Shown: positions 30,664 through 40,609, numbered from the stretch's first letter. The stretch: 64,000 nt of DNA from Sphingomonas sp. AP4-R1 (GCF_013113735.1 NZ_CP053346.1:4354001-4418000); one strand, 5' to 3'. Made by a program: numbers and translations. The notes: generated by a model not told the origin, from the letters alone.

Positions 30664-31068
30664 AAGCCGACCTTCAAATCGCGCGACACGCAAACCGCAA
30701 AAGCCCTTCGCCACGCCGCTACGCCGGCCGAGCGTCGCCTTTGGCACTGTCTCGCGCGCCGCCAACTCTGCGGGCACAAATTCAGCCGCCAGATGCCGAT
30801 CGGCTCTTACGTCGTCGATTTTTTGTGTCGGGACCGGAAGCTGATCGTCGAACTCGATGGATACAGCCATGATCTGAGGATCGAGGCGGATCAACAGCGC
30901 ACCGATTGGCTCGAGAGCGAAGGTTATCGCGTTATCCGGTTTAGCAATGCCGAGGTCATGGAGACGCTCGAAGGCATCCTGCTCTCCATCAGCGCCGCGC
31001 TTGCCGAACGCGTGCCTGCCCACCCCCAGCCCCTCCCGCAAGCGGGAGGGGAGGTTTTGAACGCATGA
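30658..31068 (+). CDS. DUF559 (Vsr/restriction-like fold) endonuclease-domain protein
   Basis: A 136-residue protein with the DUF559 signature: ATPAERRLWHCLARRQLCGHKF, then IGSYVVDFLCRDRKLIVELDG with D54, E65 and D67 placed as in the PD-(D/E)XK core, and YRVIRFSNAEVM. The family is nuclease-like, but its biological role is mostly unproven. The GTG at 30658 is preceded by GGGAGGGG, both within the left inverted repeat. Residues 121-132 (AHPQPLPQAGGE) are encoded by the right repeat. The stop overlaps the dnaG ATG by 4 nt, so the gene is translationally coupled to dnaG. The coding part is somewhat less GC-biased than neighbours, which suits acquisition. Confidence 0.88.
   Translation: MGKPTFKSRDTQTAKALRHAATPAERRLWHCLARRQLCGHKFSRQMPIGSYVVDFLCRDRKLIVELDGYSHDLRIEADQQRTDWLESEGYRVIRFSNAEVMETLEGILLSISAALAERVPAHPQPLPQAGGEVLNA
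31018..31053. repeat. Right inverted repeat of the DUF559 unit (family C)
   Basis: GCCCACCCCCAGCCCCTCCC followed by GCAAGCGGGAGGGGAG. It matches the reverse complement of 30628-30663 at 35 of 36 positions. It ends 11 nt before the dnaG start and so also forms the 5' flank of dnaG. Confidence 0.95.
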
Positions 31069-32948
31069 CCCTCTCCCCCCAATTCCTCGACGAGCTCCGC
31101 GCCCGCACGCATCTGTCCGCGCTCATCGGCCGCTCGGTGAAACTCACCAAGGCCGGGCGCGAGTATAAAGGCTGCTGCCCGTTCCACGACGAGAAGACCC
31201 CCAGCTTCTACGTCAATGACGACAAGGGCTTCTATCACTGCTTCGGCTGCTCGGCGCACGGCGACGCGATCCGTTTCCTGACGGAGGCGCGCGGCCTGCC
31301 CTTCATCGATGCGGTGAAGGAGCTGGCGGCCGCCGCCGGGCTCGACATGCCCGCACCCGATCCCCGCTCCGCCGAGCGGGCCGAGCGCGCGACCGGCCTC
31401 ACCAGTGCGAGCGAGGCCGCCGCGCGCTGGTTCACGGAACAATTGCAGGGCATCGGCGGGGCGGATGCGCGCGCCTATCTCCAGAAGCGCGGCATTTCCG
31501 AGCCGCTGGCCAAGGCGTTCGGCATCGGCTTCGCGCCGGATGCGCGCGGCAAGCTCAAATCCGCCCTCGCCAGCTTCGGCGATGACACGCTGGTGGAAGC
31601 CGGCCTGCTCATCAAGGTCGAGGAGAAGGAGCCTTACGATCGCTTTCGCGGCCGCCTGATGATCCCGATCCGGGACCAGCGCGGGCGCACGATCGCGTTC
31701 GGCGGCCGCATCCTGGATCAGGGCGAGCCCAAATATCTGAATTCGCCCGATACGCCCCTGTTCGACAAGGGCCGCACCCTGTTCAACGTCGATCGCGCCG
31801 GGCCCGCCTCGCGCAAGGCCGGGCGGCTGATCGTCGTGGAAGGCTATATGGACGTGATCGGGCTGGCCAAGGCCGGGATCGACGAGGCGGTCGCGCCCAA
31901 CGGCACCGCCGTCACCGAGCATCAGCTGGAGCGGATGTGGCGGCTGGCCGAAATCCCGATCCTGTGCCTCGACGGCGACAAGGCCGGGCAGAAGGCCGCC
32001 GTGCGCGCCGCGCATCGCGCGCTGCCGATGATCGCGCCCGGCCGCAGCCTCGCCTTCGCCACGCTGCCGGCGGGGCAGGATCCGGACGATCTGGTGAAAT
32101 CGGGCGGCGCGCCCGCCGTCGAGGCCGTGCTGGCCAATACCAAGCCGCTCGTCGACCTGATCTGGGAGAGCGAACTCGCCGCCGCGCCGCTCACCACGCC
32201 CGAGGCACGCGCGGGCCTGCGCCAGCGGCTGGGCGATCTCGCCCGCACGATCGCCGACGGCAATGTGCGCGAACAATATCAGAGCGAATTCCGCCGCCGC
32301 TTCGACGCGCTCTATGCCGCCGCGCCGCCCGAGCCCTATCGTGGCGGGGGCGGAGGCCAGAATTTCCGAAGCGGTGGCCAGCGCCCGTTCGGACGCGGCG
32401 GCCGCTCCGGCGGCTTCCAGCCCCCGCTCCGCCCCGCGACCGAGCCCGCCCGCGCGATCGGTCGCGGCGGGATCGATCTGATGCTGGCCCGCGCGGTGCT
32501 GGCCGGGCTCATCCTCCGGCCCGAACTGATCGGCGATCATGCCGAGGCGCTTTCTGGGCTTCCCCTGCCCGACGAGGCGCTGTCGGGCCTGCGCGACGCC
32601 ATGGTGGATGCGATCGTGACGCAGGGATCGCTTGAAAGCACCGACATCGCCCACATATTGGGCAGAGCTGGTGTCGGTAGCACCGCAAATCGGCTACTCG
32701 GCACCAACGGACTTGCCTTTTCCTTCCTCCGCAGCGATGCGGATCCATTGCGTGCGGCGCGCGACCTGGGAGAGGCGATCGAGGTGCTGGCGACGCGACC
32801 CGCGATCGACGCGGCGCTCGCGGAGGCGACTAGGGCGTTCGCTGCCTCGACCGACGAGGCGGCGTTTGCCGAACAGCAGAGGCTGACGCTCGAAAGGGCC
32901 GAAGCCGAACAGCGGCTCCTCGCTTTGTTGGGGCCGGAAGACGAGTAG
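31065..32948 (+). CDS. dnaG: DNA primase
   Basis: A 627-residue primase that lays RNA primers at the replication fork. The CHC2 zinc finger uses C38, H41, C59 and C62 (CCPFHDEKTPSF, YHCFGCSAHG). The TOPRIM core includes RLIVVEGYMDVIGLAKAG and ILCLDGDKAGQKAA at about 255-310. A Gly/Arg-rich linker (about 422-455) precedes the C-terminal helicase-binding domain, whose sequence is divergent as usual. The ATG overlaps the stop of the DUF559 gene. rpoD follows after 42 nt, the common dnaG-rpoD order. Confidence 0.97.
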   Translation: MTLSPQFLDELRARTHLSALIGRSVKLTKAGREYKGCCPFHDEKTPSFYVNDDKGFYHCFGCSAHGDAIRFLTEARGLPFIDAVKELAAAAGLDMPAPDPRSAERAERATGLTSASEAAARWFTEQLQGIGGADARAYLQKRGISEPLAKAFGIGFAPDARGKLKSALASFGDDTLVEAGLLIKVEEKEPYDRFRGRLMIPIRDQRGRTIAFGGRILDQGEPKYLNSPDTPLFDKGRTLFNVDRAGPASRKAGRLIVVEGYMDVIGLAKAGIDEAVAPNGTAVTEHQLERMWRLAEIPILCLDGDKAGQKAAVRAAHRALPMIAPGRSLAFATLPAGQDPDDLVKSGGAPAVEAVLANTKPLVDLIWESELAAAPLTTPEARAGLRQRLGDLARTIADGNVREQYQSEFRRRFDALYAAAPPEPYRGGGGGQNFRSGGQRPFGRGGRSGGFQPPLRPATEPARAIGRGGIDLMLARAVLAGLILRPELIGDHAEALSGLPLPDEALSGLRDAMVDAIVTQGSLESTDIAHILGRAGVGSTANRLLGTNGLAFSFLRSDADPLRAARDLGEAIEVLATRPAIDAALAEATRAFAASTDEAAFAEQQRLTLERAEAEQRLLALLGPEDE

Positions 32949-32990
32949 AAGCGTTCTTGCAACGCACGTGCATCGGGATCGAAGCAGCAG

Positions 32991-35045
32991 ATGGCGAAGA
33001 CAAACGTGGCGGTGGCAAATGGCAGCGGTGACGGCGGTGATGGCGGCGATGCGCCCCTCATCGATCTGAACGAGGCCAGCCTCAAGAAGCTGATCGCCCG
33101 CGCCAAGAAGCGCGGCTACATCACCTATGATGAGCTGAACGAGGCGCTGCCGCAGGATCAGATGTCCTCCGAGCAGATCGAGGATGTGATGGCGGCCATC
33201 AACGAGATGGGCGTCAACATCGTCGAGAATGAGGATGCGGGCGAGGACGGCGAGCAGCAGCCCCAGAACGACGATTCCGACGACGAGCAGAGCGACGACG
33301 GCTCGGGCGAGGTCACCACCTTCACGGCCGCCACGCCGAAGAAGGAGACGGTCGATCGCACCGACGATCCCGTCCGCATGTATCTGCGCGAGATGGGCGC
33401 TGTGGAGCTGCTGTCGCGCGAGGGCGAGATCGCCATCGCCAAGCGCATCGAGGCCGGACGCGACACGATGATTCAGGGGCTGTGCGAAAGCCCGATCACC
33501 TTCAACGCCATCATCGACTGGTCGACCCAGCTCAACGAAGGCACGATGCAGTTGCGCGAGATCCTCGATCTCGACGCGATGGTCTCCAAGGGCCCGACCG
33601 CCGAGCAGGTGGAAGGCGCCGAGGACGACGATTCGGGCGAGATCAGCGAGAAGTCGGCCGGCCCCTCCTTCAAGGAAGAGGAAGAGCCGGAGGAAGCTTC
33701 CGTCGACGGCGACGAGGATGAGGACGGCCAGGGCGGCGCCCGCCCGCCGCGCCCGTCGGACGACGACGAAGAGGATAACACGCTCAGCCTCGCCCAGATG
33801 GAGGAGCAGCTGAAGCCGCAGGCGCTGGAGCGCTTCGCGACCATCACCGATCTCTATCGCAGCTTCGCCAAGGTACAGGCGGCGCGCGTCGCCGCGATGG
33901 GCGTGGGCGACGATTTCCCCGCCGCGCAGGAAGCCAAATATCAGAAGCTGCGCGAGGACCTCACCGCCGAGGTGGAGAGCGTCAAGTTCCACGGCGCGAA
34001 GATCGAGCATCTCGTCGACCAGCTCTATTCGTTCAACCGCCGCCTGACGGCGCTGGGCGGCCAGATGCTGCGTCTGGCCGAGCGCCACAAGGTCAACCGC
34101 AAGGACTTCCTGGACCGCTATGTCGGTCATGAGACCGAGGAAGGCTGGCTGGAGCGCGTCGGCACGATCGACAAGAAGTGGACCGCCTTCGCCACGAACG
34201 AGGGCGTCGCCGTCGAGCGCGTACGCGCCGAGATCGCCGAAATCGCGCAGGCGACCGGCATGGCGCTCACCGAGTTCCGCCGCATCGTCAACATGGTCCA
34301 GAAGGGCGAGCGCGAGGCGCGCATCGCCAAGAAGGAAATGGTCGAGGCGAACCTGCGTCTCGTGATCTCGATCGCGAAGAAATATACGAACCGTGGCCTG
34401 CAGTTCCTGGATCTCATTCAGGAGGGCAATATCGGCCTGATGAAGGCGGTCGATAAGTTCGAATATCGCCGCGGCTACAAGTTCAGCACCTACGCCACCT
34501 GGTGGATCCGTCAGGCGATCACGCGCTCGATCGCGGATCAGGCGCGCACGATCCGTATCCCGGTCCACATGATCGAGACGATCAACAAGCTCGTCCGCAC
34601 CAGCCGTCAGTTCCTCCACGAGACCGGCCGCGAGCCGACCCCGGAAGAGCTGGCCGAGCGCCTCTCGATGCCGCTCGAGAAGGTCCGCAAGGTGATGAAG
34701 ATCGCCAAGGAGCCGATCTCCCTCGAAACGCCGATCGGCGACGAGGAGGACTCGCACTTGGGCGATTTCATCGAGGACAAGAATGCGATCATCCCGGTGG
34801 ATGCGGCGATCCAGGCGAATTTGAAGGAAACGGTCACCCGCGTCCTCGCCTCGCTCACCCCGCGCGAGGAGCGCGTGCTGCGCATGCGCTTCGGCATCGG
34901 CATGAACACCGATCACACGCTGGAGGAAGTGGGCCAGCAATTCTCGGTGACCCGCGAGCGCATCCGCCAGATCGAGGCGAAGGCGCTCCGCAAGCTGAAG
35001 CACCCGAGCCGCAGCCGCAAGATGCGGAGCTTCCTCGACCAGTAA
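32991..35045 (+). CDS. rpoD: RNA polymerase primary sigma factor (sigma-70)
   Basis: A 684-residue housekeeping sigma factor. Region 1.1 is at about 20-90, region 1.2 at [20 protein letters not shown] (about 123), and an acidic non-conserved region with long D/E stretches spans about 190-265. Region 2 includes [20 protein letters not shown] (about 467) and the -10 recognition part [17 protein letters not shown]. Region 4 has the helix-turn-helix [20 protein letters not shown] near 645-665. It follows dnaG closely and is probably co-transcribed with it. Confidence 0.98.
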   Translation: MAKTNVAVANGSGDGGDGGDAPLIDLNEASLKKLIARAKKRGYITYDELNEALPQDQMSSEQIEDVMAAINEMGVNIVENEDAGEDGEQQPQNDDSDDEQSDDGSGEVTTFTAATPKKETVDRTDDPVRMYLREMGAVELLSREGEIAIAKRIEAGRDTMIQGLCESPITFNAIIDWSTQLNEGTMQLREILDLDAMVSKGPTAEQVEGAEDDDSGEISEKSAGPSFKEEEEPEEASVDGDEDEDGQGGARPPRPSDDDEEDNTLSLAQMEEQLKPQALERFATITDLYRSFAKVQAARVAAMGVGDDFPAAQEAKYQKLREDLTAEVESVKFHGAKIEHLVDQLYSFNRRLTALGGQMLRLAERHKVNRKDFLDRYVGHETEEGWLERVGTIDKKWTAFATNEGVAVERVRAEIAEIAQATGMALTEFRRIVNMVQKGEREARIAKKEMVEANLRLVISIAKKYTNRGLQFLDLIQEGNIGLMKAVDKFEYRRGYKFSTYATWWIRQAITRSIADQARTIRIPVHMIETINKLVRTSRQFLHETGREPTPEELAERLSMPLEKVRKVMKIAKEPISLETPIGDEEDSHLGDFIEDKNAIIPVDAAIQANLKETVTRVLASLTPREERVLRMRFGIGMNTDHTLEEVGQQFSVTRERIRQIEAKALRKLKHPSRSRKMRSFLDQ

Positions 35046-35066
35046 GGTCGGGCGCTCTCCCCACTA

Positions 35067-35136
35067 TCGTTTGTGCTGAGCCTGTCGAAGCACCGCTCTT
35101 CCTTCGGGCAGGCGGTCGCTCCGGCAGGCTCAATGC
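35067..35136. repeat. Palindromic repeat, family B
   Basis: GTTTGTGCTGAGCCTGTCGA begins the left arm. The right arm CTCCGGCAGGCTCAATGC is decayed. It lies 20 nt after the rpoD stop, where a terminator is needed. Confidence 0.75.
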
Positions 35137-35155
35137 TGTCGGGGCTCCGAGACAT

Positions 35156-35233
35156 TCGTCATTGCGAGCGCAGCGAAGCGATCCAGCTCCGACAGTGCGG
35201 GACTGGATTGCTTCGCTGCGCTCGCAATGACGA
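35156..35233. repeat. Palindromic repeat, family D
   Basis: A 78-bp unit with outer arms TCGTCATTGCGAGCGCAGCG and CGCTGCGCTCGCAATGACGA, exact inverse complements. The middle is ATCCAGCTCCGACAGTGCGG followed by GACTGGAT. The copy at 60024-60101 differs at one position. Confidence 0.95.
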
Positions 35234-35266
35234 CTTGGATATGGCAGCGAAATCGCACCACGCCGG

Positions 35267-36589
35267 TCAGGCGGGAGTAGATTCCTCGCGCTCCACTTCC
35301 TCCGCCGCCCGCATCTCCTTCAGCTCCCGCACGAAGCCCAGCGACAGCCCGTGATACAGCTTCTCCGGCGCGACGAAGCCGCTCGCCGCGTCCGCGATCA
35401 GGGCTGAGGCGAAGAGCGGGATGACGAGCTGGTGGCTGCCCGTCGCCTCGGCGATGATCACCACCGCCGTCAGCGGCGCGCGCACCACGCCGGTAAAGTA
35501 AGCGATCATGCCGAGCAGCACGACCGGCCCCAAAGGCGTGCCCGGCAACAGATGCGCGAGCACATTGCCCAGTTCCGCCCCCACCGAGAGCGACGGCGCG
35601 AAAATGCCGCCCGGAGCACCGCTCACCGCCGTCGCGATCGTGGCGATCGCGCGCGGCACGATCATCCACCACGCCTGCGGCACACCCTCCACCAGTTCGC
35701 GCGTGGTCGCATAGCCCGTCCCCCAGCTCGATCCGTGGCTCAGCACGCCCATCGCCGCGACGATCGCGCCACACGCCCCCGCGAACAGCACCGGACGCGA
35801 GCGCAGGCGATGGAGCAGCGACTGGCCCGGCTTCAGCGCGAACAGCATCGCCCGGCTGAACAGCCCGCCGCACACGCCGCCCGCAATCCCGGCGATCGGC
35901 GTGACCACCAGAGCCACGCGGAACGGCAGCGGACTGTGGACCGCCCCCAGATAGACATAGTCGCCGGCGATGCCGAGGCTGACGAGGCCCGCGATCATCA
36001 CCGCCATCATCACCAGCGCCGCCATCCTCTGCTCATAGGCGGCGGCCAGCTCCTCGATCGCGAAAGCGACGCCGGCCAGCGGCGTGTTGAACGCCGCCGC
36101 CACGCCTGCGGCGCCGCCCGCGATCACGACGCCGCTCGTGATCGGCACGCGCAGCCAGCGGTGGACCGCCACGTTCAGCGCGGCGGCCAGCTGTACGGTC
36201 GGCCCTTCGCGCCCCACGGCCGCGCCCGCCAGCAGCATCACCGAGGTCAGCACCGTCTTCGCCACCACGACGGGAAGTTTCAGATAGGGGCTCGTCCCCG
36301 CCTGCTCCGGGCTCGACACCAAGGCGATCACCTGCGGGATGCCCGATCCGCGCGAGCCCGCGAACCAGCGCATCGTCACCCAGCTCACCAGCATGAACAG
36401 GAACGGCACCGCGCCCGCGATCAGCCAGAGATGGGGATGCGCGATCCGCTCGAACAGCTCCTGCGCGCCATCGGCCAGCCTCGCGAAGGCCAAGGCCGCC
36501 AGTCCCAGCAGCACGCCGCCTGCGATCGTGGCCACGCGGCGGCGCCACGCCGCCGGCCCCGAGTATTCTGTCCCGGATACTTCGCTCAT
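35267..36589 (-). CDS. ClC-family chloride channel or H+/Cl- antiporter
   Basis: A 440-residue polytopic membrane protein. The ClC selectivity motifs are GSGIP at 81-85, GREGP at 126-130 with the gating glutamate E128, and GIFAPSLSVG (GxFxP type) near residue 350. No CBS domain is present. Such proteins exchange chloride for protons and help in acid resistance or charge balance. The ATG at 36589 gives the usual short cytoplasmic N-terminus. It is divergent from the MFS gene. Confidence 0.94.
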   Translation of the reverse strand: MSEVSGTEYSGPAAWRRRVATIAGGVLLGLAALAFARLADGAQELFERIAHPHLWLIAGAVPFLFMLVSWVTMRWFAGSRGSGIPQVIALVSSPEQAGTSPYLKLPVVVAKTVLTSVMLLAGAAVGREGPTVQLAAALNVAVHRWLRVPITSGVVIAGGAAGVAAAFNTPLAGVAFAIEELAAAYEQRMAALVMMAVMIAGLVSLGIAGDYVYLGAVHSPLPFRVALVVTPIAGIAGGVCGGLFSRAMLFALKPGQSLLHRLRSRPVLFAGACGAIVAAMGVLSHGSSWGTGYATTRELVEGVPQAWWMIVPRAIATIATAVSGAPGGIFAPSLSVGAELGNVLAHLLPGTPLGPVVLLGMIAYFTGVVRAPLTAVVIIAEATGSHQLVIPLFASALIADAASGFVAPEKLYHGLSLGFVRELKEMRAAEEVEREESTPA

Positions 36590-36711
36590 GCGTCCGCTTA
36601 GGTCAGCCCTCGCGACAGGGGCAACCCCGCGCGCCACCCACTATGTCGCTTTGTTGCCGGAAAGGCGAAGTTGCGTTGCCACCCGCGCATCCGCCGTCCT
36701 AAGGCCGCACC

Positions 36712-37986
36712 ATGGCCGCGAAGCCCCCCCACCCGCTCACCTTCCGCGATTATCGCTGCTACTGGATCGCCCGTTTCTCGGCGACGATCGCCCAGACCTC
36801 GATGGTCGTCGTCATCGCCTGGCAGGTCTATGATATCGCCCGCGAAACGATGGCGCCGCGCGAGGCCGCCTTCCAGCTCGGCATGATCGGCCTCTGCCAG
36901 TTCCTGCCGCTGGCGCTGCTCACTCTGGTCGTCGGCTGGGTCGCCGACCGGGTCGATCGCCGCTTCATCGTGCGACTCACGGCGCTGTTGGAGGCCGCCT
37001 GCGCGATCGCGCTCACGCTGATGGCCTTCCGTCACACCACCACATTGCCCGCGCTCTTCACGATCGCCGCTCTGCTGGGCGTGGCGCGCGCCTTCGCCAA
37101 TCCGGCGATGAGCGCGCTCGCGCCCAATCTCGTGCCGCCCGCCGTGCTGCCGCAGGCGATCGCGATCAGCTCCGTCTCGTGGCAGACCGGCGCGGTGCTG
37201 GGTCCGGCGCTCGGCGGCTATCTCTACGCGATCCATACCGACGTGCCTTACGGCGTGGCCGCCTTCTGCTTCCTGCTCACCTTCTCGATGCTGATGCTGA
37301 TCCGGCCGATCCCGCGCACCACGATCGCGCGGGCGAGCCCGCTCCGCCAGATGATCGACGGCCTCCATTATGTCCGCCGCAACAAGATGGTGCTGGGCGC
37401 GATCAGCCTCGATCTCTTCGCCGTGCTGCTCGGCGGGGCGACCGCGATGCTGCCCGTCTATGCCCGCGATATCCTGCATGTCGGCGCCTCGGGCCTCGGC
37501 CATCTGCGCGCGGCGCCGGCGGTCGGATCGATGCTCACCGCCATCTTCCTCGGATTCCGTCCGCTCCGAAATCATGTCGGCATCAAGATGCTGGCGGCGG
37601 TGTGCGTGTTCGGCGCGATGACGGTGCTGTTCGGCCTCTCCACCTGGATGCCCCTGTCGCTGCTCGCGCTCGCCTTGCTGGGCGCCGCCGACATGGTTTC
37701 GGTGTTCGTCCGCCAGTCTTTGATCCAGCTTTATACGCCCAACGAGATGCGCGGCCGCGTCGGCGCCGTCTCTTCCTTGTTCATCTCGGGATCGAACGAA
37801 CTGGGCGAGGCGGAATCCGGTTTTCTCGCGGCCCTGCTCGGCCCCGTCACGGCGGTCGTGGCGGGCGGCATCGGCGCGATCGGCGTAACTCTGCTATGGT
37901 CGCGCCTCTTTCCCGAATTGCGGCGGGCGAAGACATTCGCGCCGCCGGCCCATCTCGTTCAACCGGCTGAGGAAGTGCGACCATGA
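36712..37986 (+). CDS. MFS transporter (EntS-like exporter)
   Basis: A 424-residue transporter with about 12 membrane segments. [15 protein letters not shown] near residue 78 is the loop 2-3 signature of the major facilitator superfamily. [13 protein letters not shown] and [15 protein letters not shown] recall the EntS/MFS-3 enterobactin exporter group. The substrate is unknown. The stop overlaps the cysK ATG by 4 nt (ATGA), so the two genes are coupled; export of a cysteine-derived compound is possible but is only an inference from this arrangement. Confidence 0.9.
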   Translation: MAAKPPHPLTFRDYRCYWIARFSATIAQTSMVVVIAWQVYDIARETMAPREAAFQLGMIGLCQFLPLALLTLVVGWVADRVDRRFIVRLTALLEAACAIALTLMAFRHTTTLPALFTIAALLGVARAFANPAMSALAPNLVPPAVLPQAIAISSVSWQTGAVLGPALGGYLYAIHTDVPYGVAAFCFLLTFSMLMLIRPIPRTTIARASPLRQMIDGLHYVRRNKMVLGAISLDLFAVLLGGATAMLPVYARDILHVGASGLGHLRAAPAVGSMLTAIFLGFRPLRNHVGIKMLAAVCVFGAMTVLFGLSTWMPLSLLALALLGAADMVSVFVRQSLIQLYTPNEMRGRVGAVSSLFISGSNELGEAESGFLAALLGPVTAVVAGGIGAIGVTLLWSRLFPELRRAKTFAPPAHLVQPAEEVRP

Positions 37987-38897
37987 AGGCAGCGACGATA
38001 CTCGAGACGATCGGCGGAACCCCGCATGTGCGGCTGGGCCGCCTGTTCCCCGACGCCGAAATCTGGGTGAAGAGCGAACGGACCAATCCGGGCGGTTCGA
38101 TCAAGGACCGCATCGCGCTGGCCATGATCGAAGCGGCCGAGGCCTCCGGCGCGCTGAAGCCGGGCGGCACGATCGTCGAGCCGACCAGCGGCAATACCGG
38201 CATCGGCCTGGCGATGGTCGCGGCGGTGAAGGGCTACAAGATCATCCTCGTCATGCCGGAGAGCATGTCGGTCGAGCGTCGCCGCCTGATGCTGGCCTAC
38301 GGCGCCACGTTCGATCTGACCCCGCGCGAGAAGGGCGTGAAGGGCGCGATCGAGCGCGCGATCGAGATTTGCGACGCCACGCCCGGCAGCTGGATGCCCC
38401 AGCAGTTCGAAAATCCGGCCAATGTCGACGTCCATGTGCGCACCACCGCCGAGGAGATCTTCGCGGATTTCCAGGATACGCCGCTGGACGCGATCATCAC
38501 CGGCGTCGGCACGGGCGGCCACATCACCGGCGTCGCGCAGGTGCTGAAGGAGCGCTGGCCCGGCCTGAAGGTGTTCGCGGTGGAGCCGACCACCTCACCC
38601 GTCATCTCCGGCGGCCAGCCCTCGCCCCACCCGATCCAGGGCATCGGTGCGGGCTTCATCCCGGCTAATCTGCACACCGCCCTGCTGGACGGCGTGATCC
38701 AGGTCGATCCGGCCGACGCCAAGGAATTCGCCCGTCGCTCGGCGCGCGAGGAGGGCATCCTCGTCGGCATCTCCTCCGGCGCGACGCTCTCCGCCATCGC
38801 CCAGAAGCTGAAGGACATGCCCGGCGCACGCATCCTCGGCTTCAATTACGATACGGGCGAGCGCTATCTGTCGGTCCCGGATTTCCTGCCGGAGTAA
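37983..38897 (+). CDS. cysK: Cysteine synthase A (O-acetylserine sulfhydrylase)
   Basis: A 304-residue PLP enzyme that makes cysteine from O-acetylserine and sulfide. The PLP lysine is K41 in [11 protein letters not shown]. The substrate loop PTSGNTGIG is at about 63-71, the phosphate-binding [10 protein letters not shown] near 173, and ISSGATLSA near 260. It is coupled to the upstream MFS gene. The length is typical of CysK. Confidence 0.96.
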   Translation: MKAATILETIGGTPHVRLGRLFPDAEIWVKSERTNPGGSIKDRIALAMIEAAEASGALKPGGTIVEPTSGNTGIGLAMVAAVKGYKIILVMPESMSVERRRLMLAYGATFDLTPREKGVKGAIERAIEICDATPGSWMPQQFENPANVDVHVRTTAEEIFADFQDTPLDAIITGVGTGGHITGVAQVLKERWPGLKVFAVEPTTSPVISGGQPSPHPIQGIGAGFIPANLHTALLDGVIQVDPADAKEFARRSAREEGILVGISSGATLSAIAQKLKDMPGARILGFNYDTGERYLSVPDFLPE

Positions 38898-38902
38898 CGA
38901 CA

Positions 38903-38938
38903 CTCCCCTCCCGCTTGCGGGAGGGGTCGGGGGTGGGC
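38903..38938. repeat. Solo copy of repeat family C
   Basis: The same 36-nt unit as the left end of the DUF559 cassette, with a single difference (GGGGTC for GGGGTT). It starts 6 nt after the cysK stop, and the hairpin CCCTCCCGCTTGCGGGAGGG could terminate that transcript. No nuclease gene accompanies it. Confidence 0.95.
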
Positions 38939-38960
38939 AATCCCCACGCCGCCCCCTCCC

Positions 38961-39042
38961 CCGTTCGTCCTGAGCTTGTCGAAGGACGGGCTGCAAGCGG
39001 TGTCGCTTGAGGCCCGTGCTTCGACAAGCTCAGCACGAACGG
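38961..39042. repeat. Palindromic repeat, family B
   Basis: CCGTTCGTCCTGAGCTTGTC starts the unit and GCTTCGACAAGCTCAGCACG leads to its right end. It is separated from the family C copy by about 22 nt, between convergent cysK and xerC. Confidence 0.9.
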
Positions 39043-39062
39043 ATGTGGTGGAAACGGCCCCC

Positions 39063-39989
39063 TCAAGCCCGCGGATGGGCGTTGCGGTACACATCCAGCA
39101 GATGCGCCGCATCCACGGCGGTATAGACCTGCGTGGACGACAGGCTCGCATGGCCGAGCAACTCCTGCAGCGAGCGCAGATCCGCCCCCCGCCCCAGCAG
39201 ATGCGTCGCGAAGCTGTGGCGCAGCGCATGCGGCGTGGTCCGCTCCGACAGCGACAGGCGCGCACGCGCGCCCCGCACCGCGCGCCGGATGATGTCGGGC
39301 GACAGAGCCCCACCCTTATAGCCCCGGAACAGCGGCAGATCGCGGCCCGTCCCCCACGGGCATTCCTTCACATAGGCCTCGATCGCCGCCCGCACCGACG
39401 GCAGCAGCGGCACCACCCGCGTCTTCGCGCGCTTGCCCGTCACCACCAGAGTATCGCCCAGCGGCAACGCCGCCCCCGTCAGCCCCACCGCCTCGCCGAT
39501 GCGAAGCCCGGCGCCGTAGAGCAACAGCAGCACCGCCTTGTCGCGCAGCCCCACCCACGGATGCCGCGCTTCCTCGTCCGCATCCTCGGCGATCGCCACC
39601 GCATCGTCGGGCGACACCGGGCGCGGCGCGCCCACCTTCACGCGCGGCCCCTTCAGGCGGGGCGGCGTCGCCACGCCCGCCTGCCCGGCCACGAAAGCGA
39701 GGAACCCGCGCAGCGCTGAAAGCTCGCGCGCGGCGGACGCGTTGCCGATCCCCTCCTCGCGCCGCATCGCCAGAAACGCGCGCAGCTCGGCCGCGTCCAC
39801 GCTCGCCAGGGCCCCCATGTCGATCAGCTGCGCCCGATGCTGGCCCAGGAACGCGATCAGTCGCCGCGCGGTCGCCTCATAGGCGCGCACGGTATGCGCC
39901 GAACGGCGCCGATCACGGGTGAGATGCGCCGCCCAGTCCTGGGACAGCGCGAAGGCGGAATGTTCGGAAAGCGTCAGGCGAGCGACCAC
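39063..39989 (-). CDS. xerC: Tyrosine recombinase XerC
   Basis: A 308-residue site-specific recombinase that resolves chromosome dimers at dif with XerD. The N-terminal SAM-like core-binding domain is at about 12-105. The catalytic set is complete: R163 (AGLRIGEA), K186 (TGKRAK), H254 and R257 (HALRHSFATHLL), H280 (LGHASLSS) and nucleophile Y289 (QVYT). The start is a GTG at 39989, overlapping the end of the DUF484 gene by 16 nt. This DUF484-xerC order is common in proteobacteria and separates it from phage integrases. Confidence 0.93.
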   Translation of the reverse strand: MVARLTLSEHSAFALSQDWAAHLTRDRRRSAHTVRAYEATARRLIAFLGQHRAQLIDMGALASVDAAELRAFLAMRREEGIGNASAARELSALRGFLAFVAGQAGVATPPRLKGPRVKVGAPRPVSPDDAVAIAEDADEEARHPWVGLRDKAVLLLLYGAGLRIGEAVGLTGAALPLGDTLVVTGKRAKTRVVPLLPSVRAAIEAYVKECPWGTGRDLPLFRGYKGGALSPDIIRRAVRGARARLSLSERTTPHALRHSFATHLLGRGADLRSLQELLGHASLSSTQVYTAVDAAHLLDVYRNAHPRA

Positions 39990-40525
39990 CGCTCCAGTAT
40001 AACCGAGGCGGCGCGGCCGACAAAGCGCAGCAGACGCGAGACGGCGGGTGCGTCGATCGCGGTCGCCTGATGCTCGCCCAGCAGGATCAGGCCGATCCCG
40101 CGCGCGCCCGATAGCCGGATCGCGATCTCGGCACGGATCGATTCGGCTTCCTCGCCGAACAGGGGATGGCCGCGATCCACCTCGCGGATCGTCACCGGGC
40201 GATCGATCCCGGCCAGCCGCACGATCATGCGCGGCTCGAACCGGCGCAGCGCCGTCCGGTCCGCCGCGAACGCCACGTCGTCGGCCGACCAAGCCAGCGC
40301 CACCGCATCCACGCCCAGCAGAGCCGGCCATTCGCAGGTGACGATGGAGGCGAAGCTTTCCAGGCTGTCCGCCTCCATCATCGCCAGCACGGCTTCGTGG
40401 ATGGCGTTGGCCGCACCGGAATGGCCGCGCGCGAAAGCGAGCAATTCGCCGTTCGTCTGCTCCACCTCCGCGATGCGTTGGCGCAGCGACTGCACGGATC
40501 CGTGTTCGAGAACATTGCCTTGCAT
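39974..40525 (-). CDS. DUF484 family (GAF-like) protein
   Basis: A 183-residue cytoplasmic protein with an N-terminal helix (SVQSLRQRIAEVEQTNGEL) and a GAF-like fold covering about 35-180, including ESFASIVTCEWPALLGVDAVALAW and IGLILLGEH. It is the DUF484 protein usually encoded just before xerC, and it overlaps xerC by 16 nt here. Its function is not established; the conserved link suggests a role with XerC. The start at 40525 is divergent from the acid phosphatase gene. Confidence 0.88.
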   Translation of the reverse strand: MQGNVLEHGSVQSLRQRIAEVEQTNGELLAFARGHSGAANAIHEAVLAMMEADSLESFASIVTCEWPALLGVDAVALAWSADDVAFAADRTALRRFEPRMIVRLAGIDRPVTIREVDRGHPLFGEEAESIRAEIAIRLSGARGIGLILLGEHQATAIDAPAVSRLLRFVGRAASVILERWSLA

Positions 40526-40609
40526 GCGAGTCTTTTAGCGCAGGATCCTTAAAGAAAGGCTTTCGTGGCCGTAACGGCGCACTATGGCTGTCGATTAAAG
40601 GAGATAGCC

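Larger units (their letters stand above)
30628..31053. mobile_element. Putative nuclease-carrying repeat cassette
   Basis: A 426-bp unit made of two 36-bp inverted repeats (family C) with a DUF559 nuclease gene between them. The same repeat occurs alone at 38903-38938. The layout suggests a compact mobile unit, perhaps one that moves with or mobilises the repeats. No target-site duplication could be identified by eye. Mobility is an inference from structure. Confidence 0.5.

Noticed and set aside
30628..31053. A conventional insertion sequence
   Set aside because: There is no transposase and the unit is only 426 bp; the enclosed gene is a DUF559 nuclease. It is kept as a putative cassette.
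39063..39989. Phage or integron integrase with an attachment site
   Set aside because: The DUF484-xerC arrangement and housekeeping surroundings identify chromosomal XerC; no tRNA or direct repeat flanks it.
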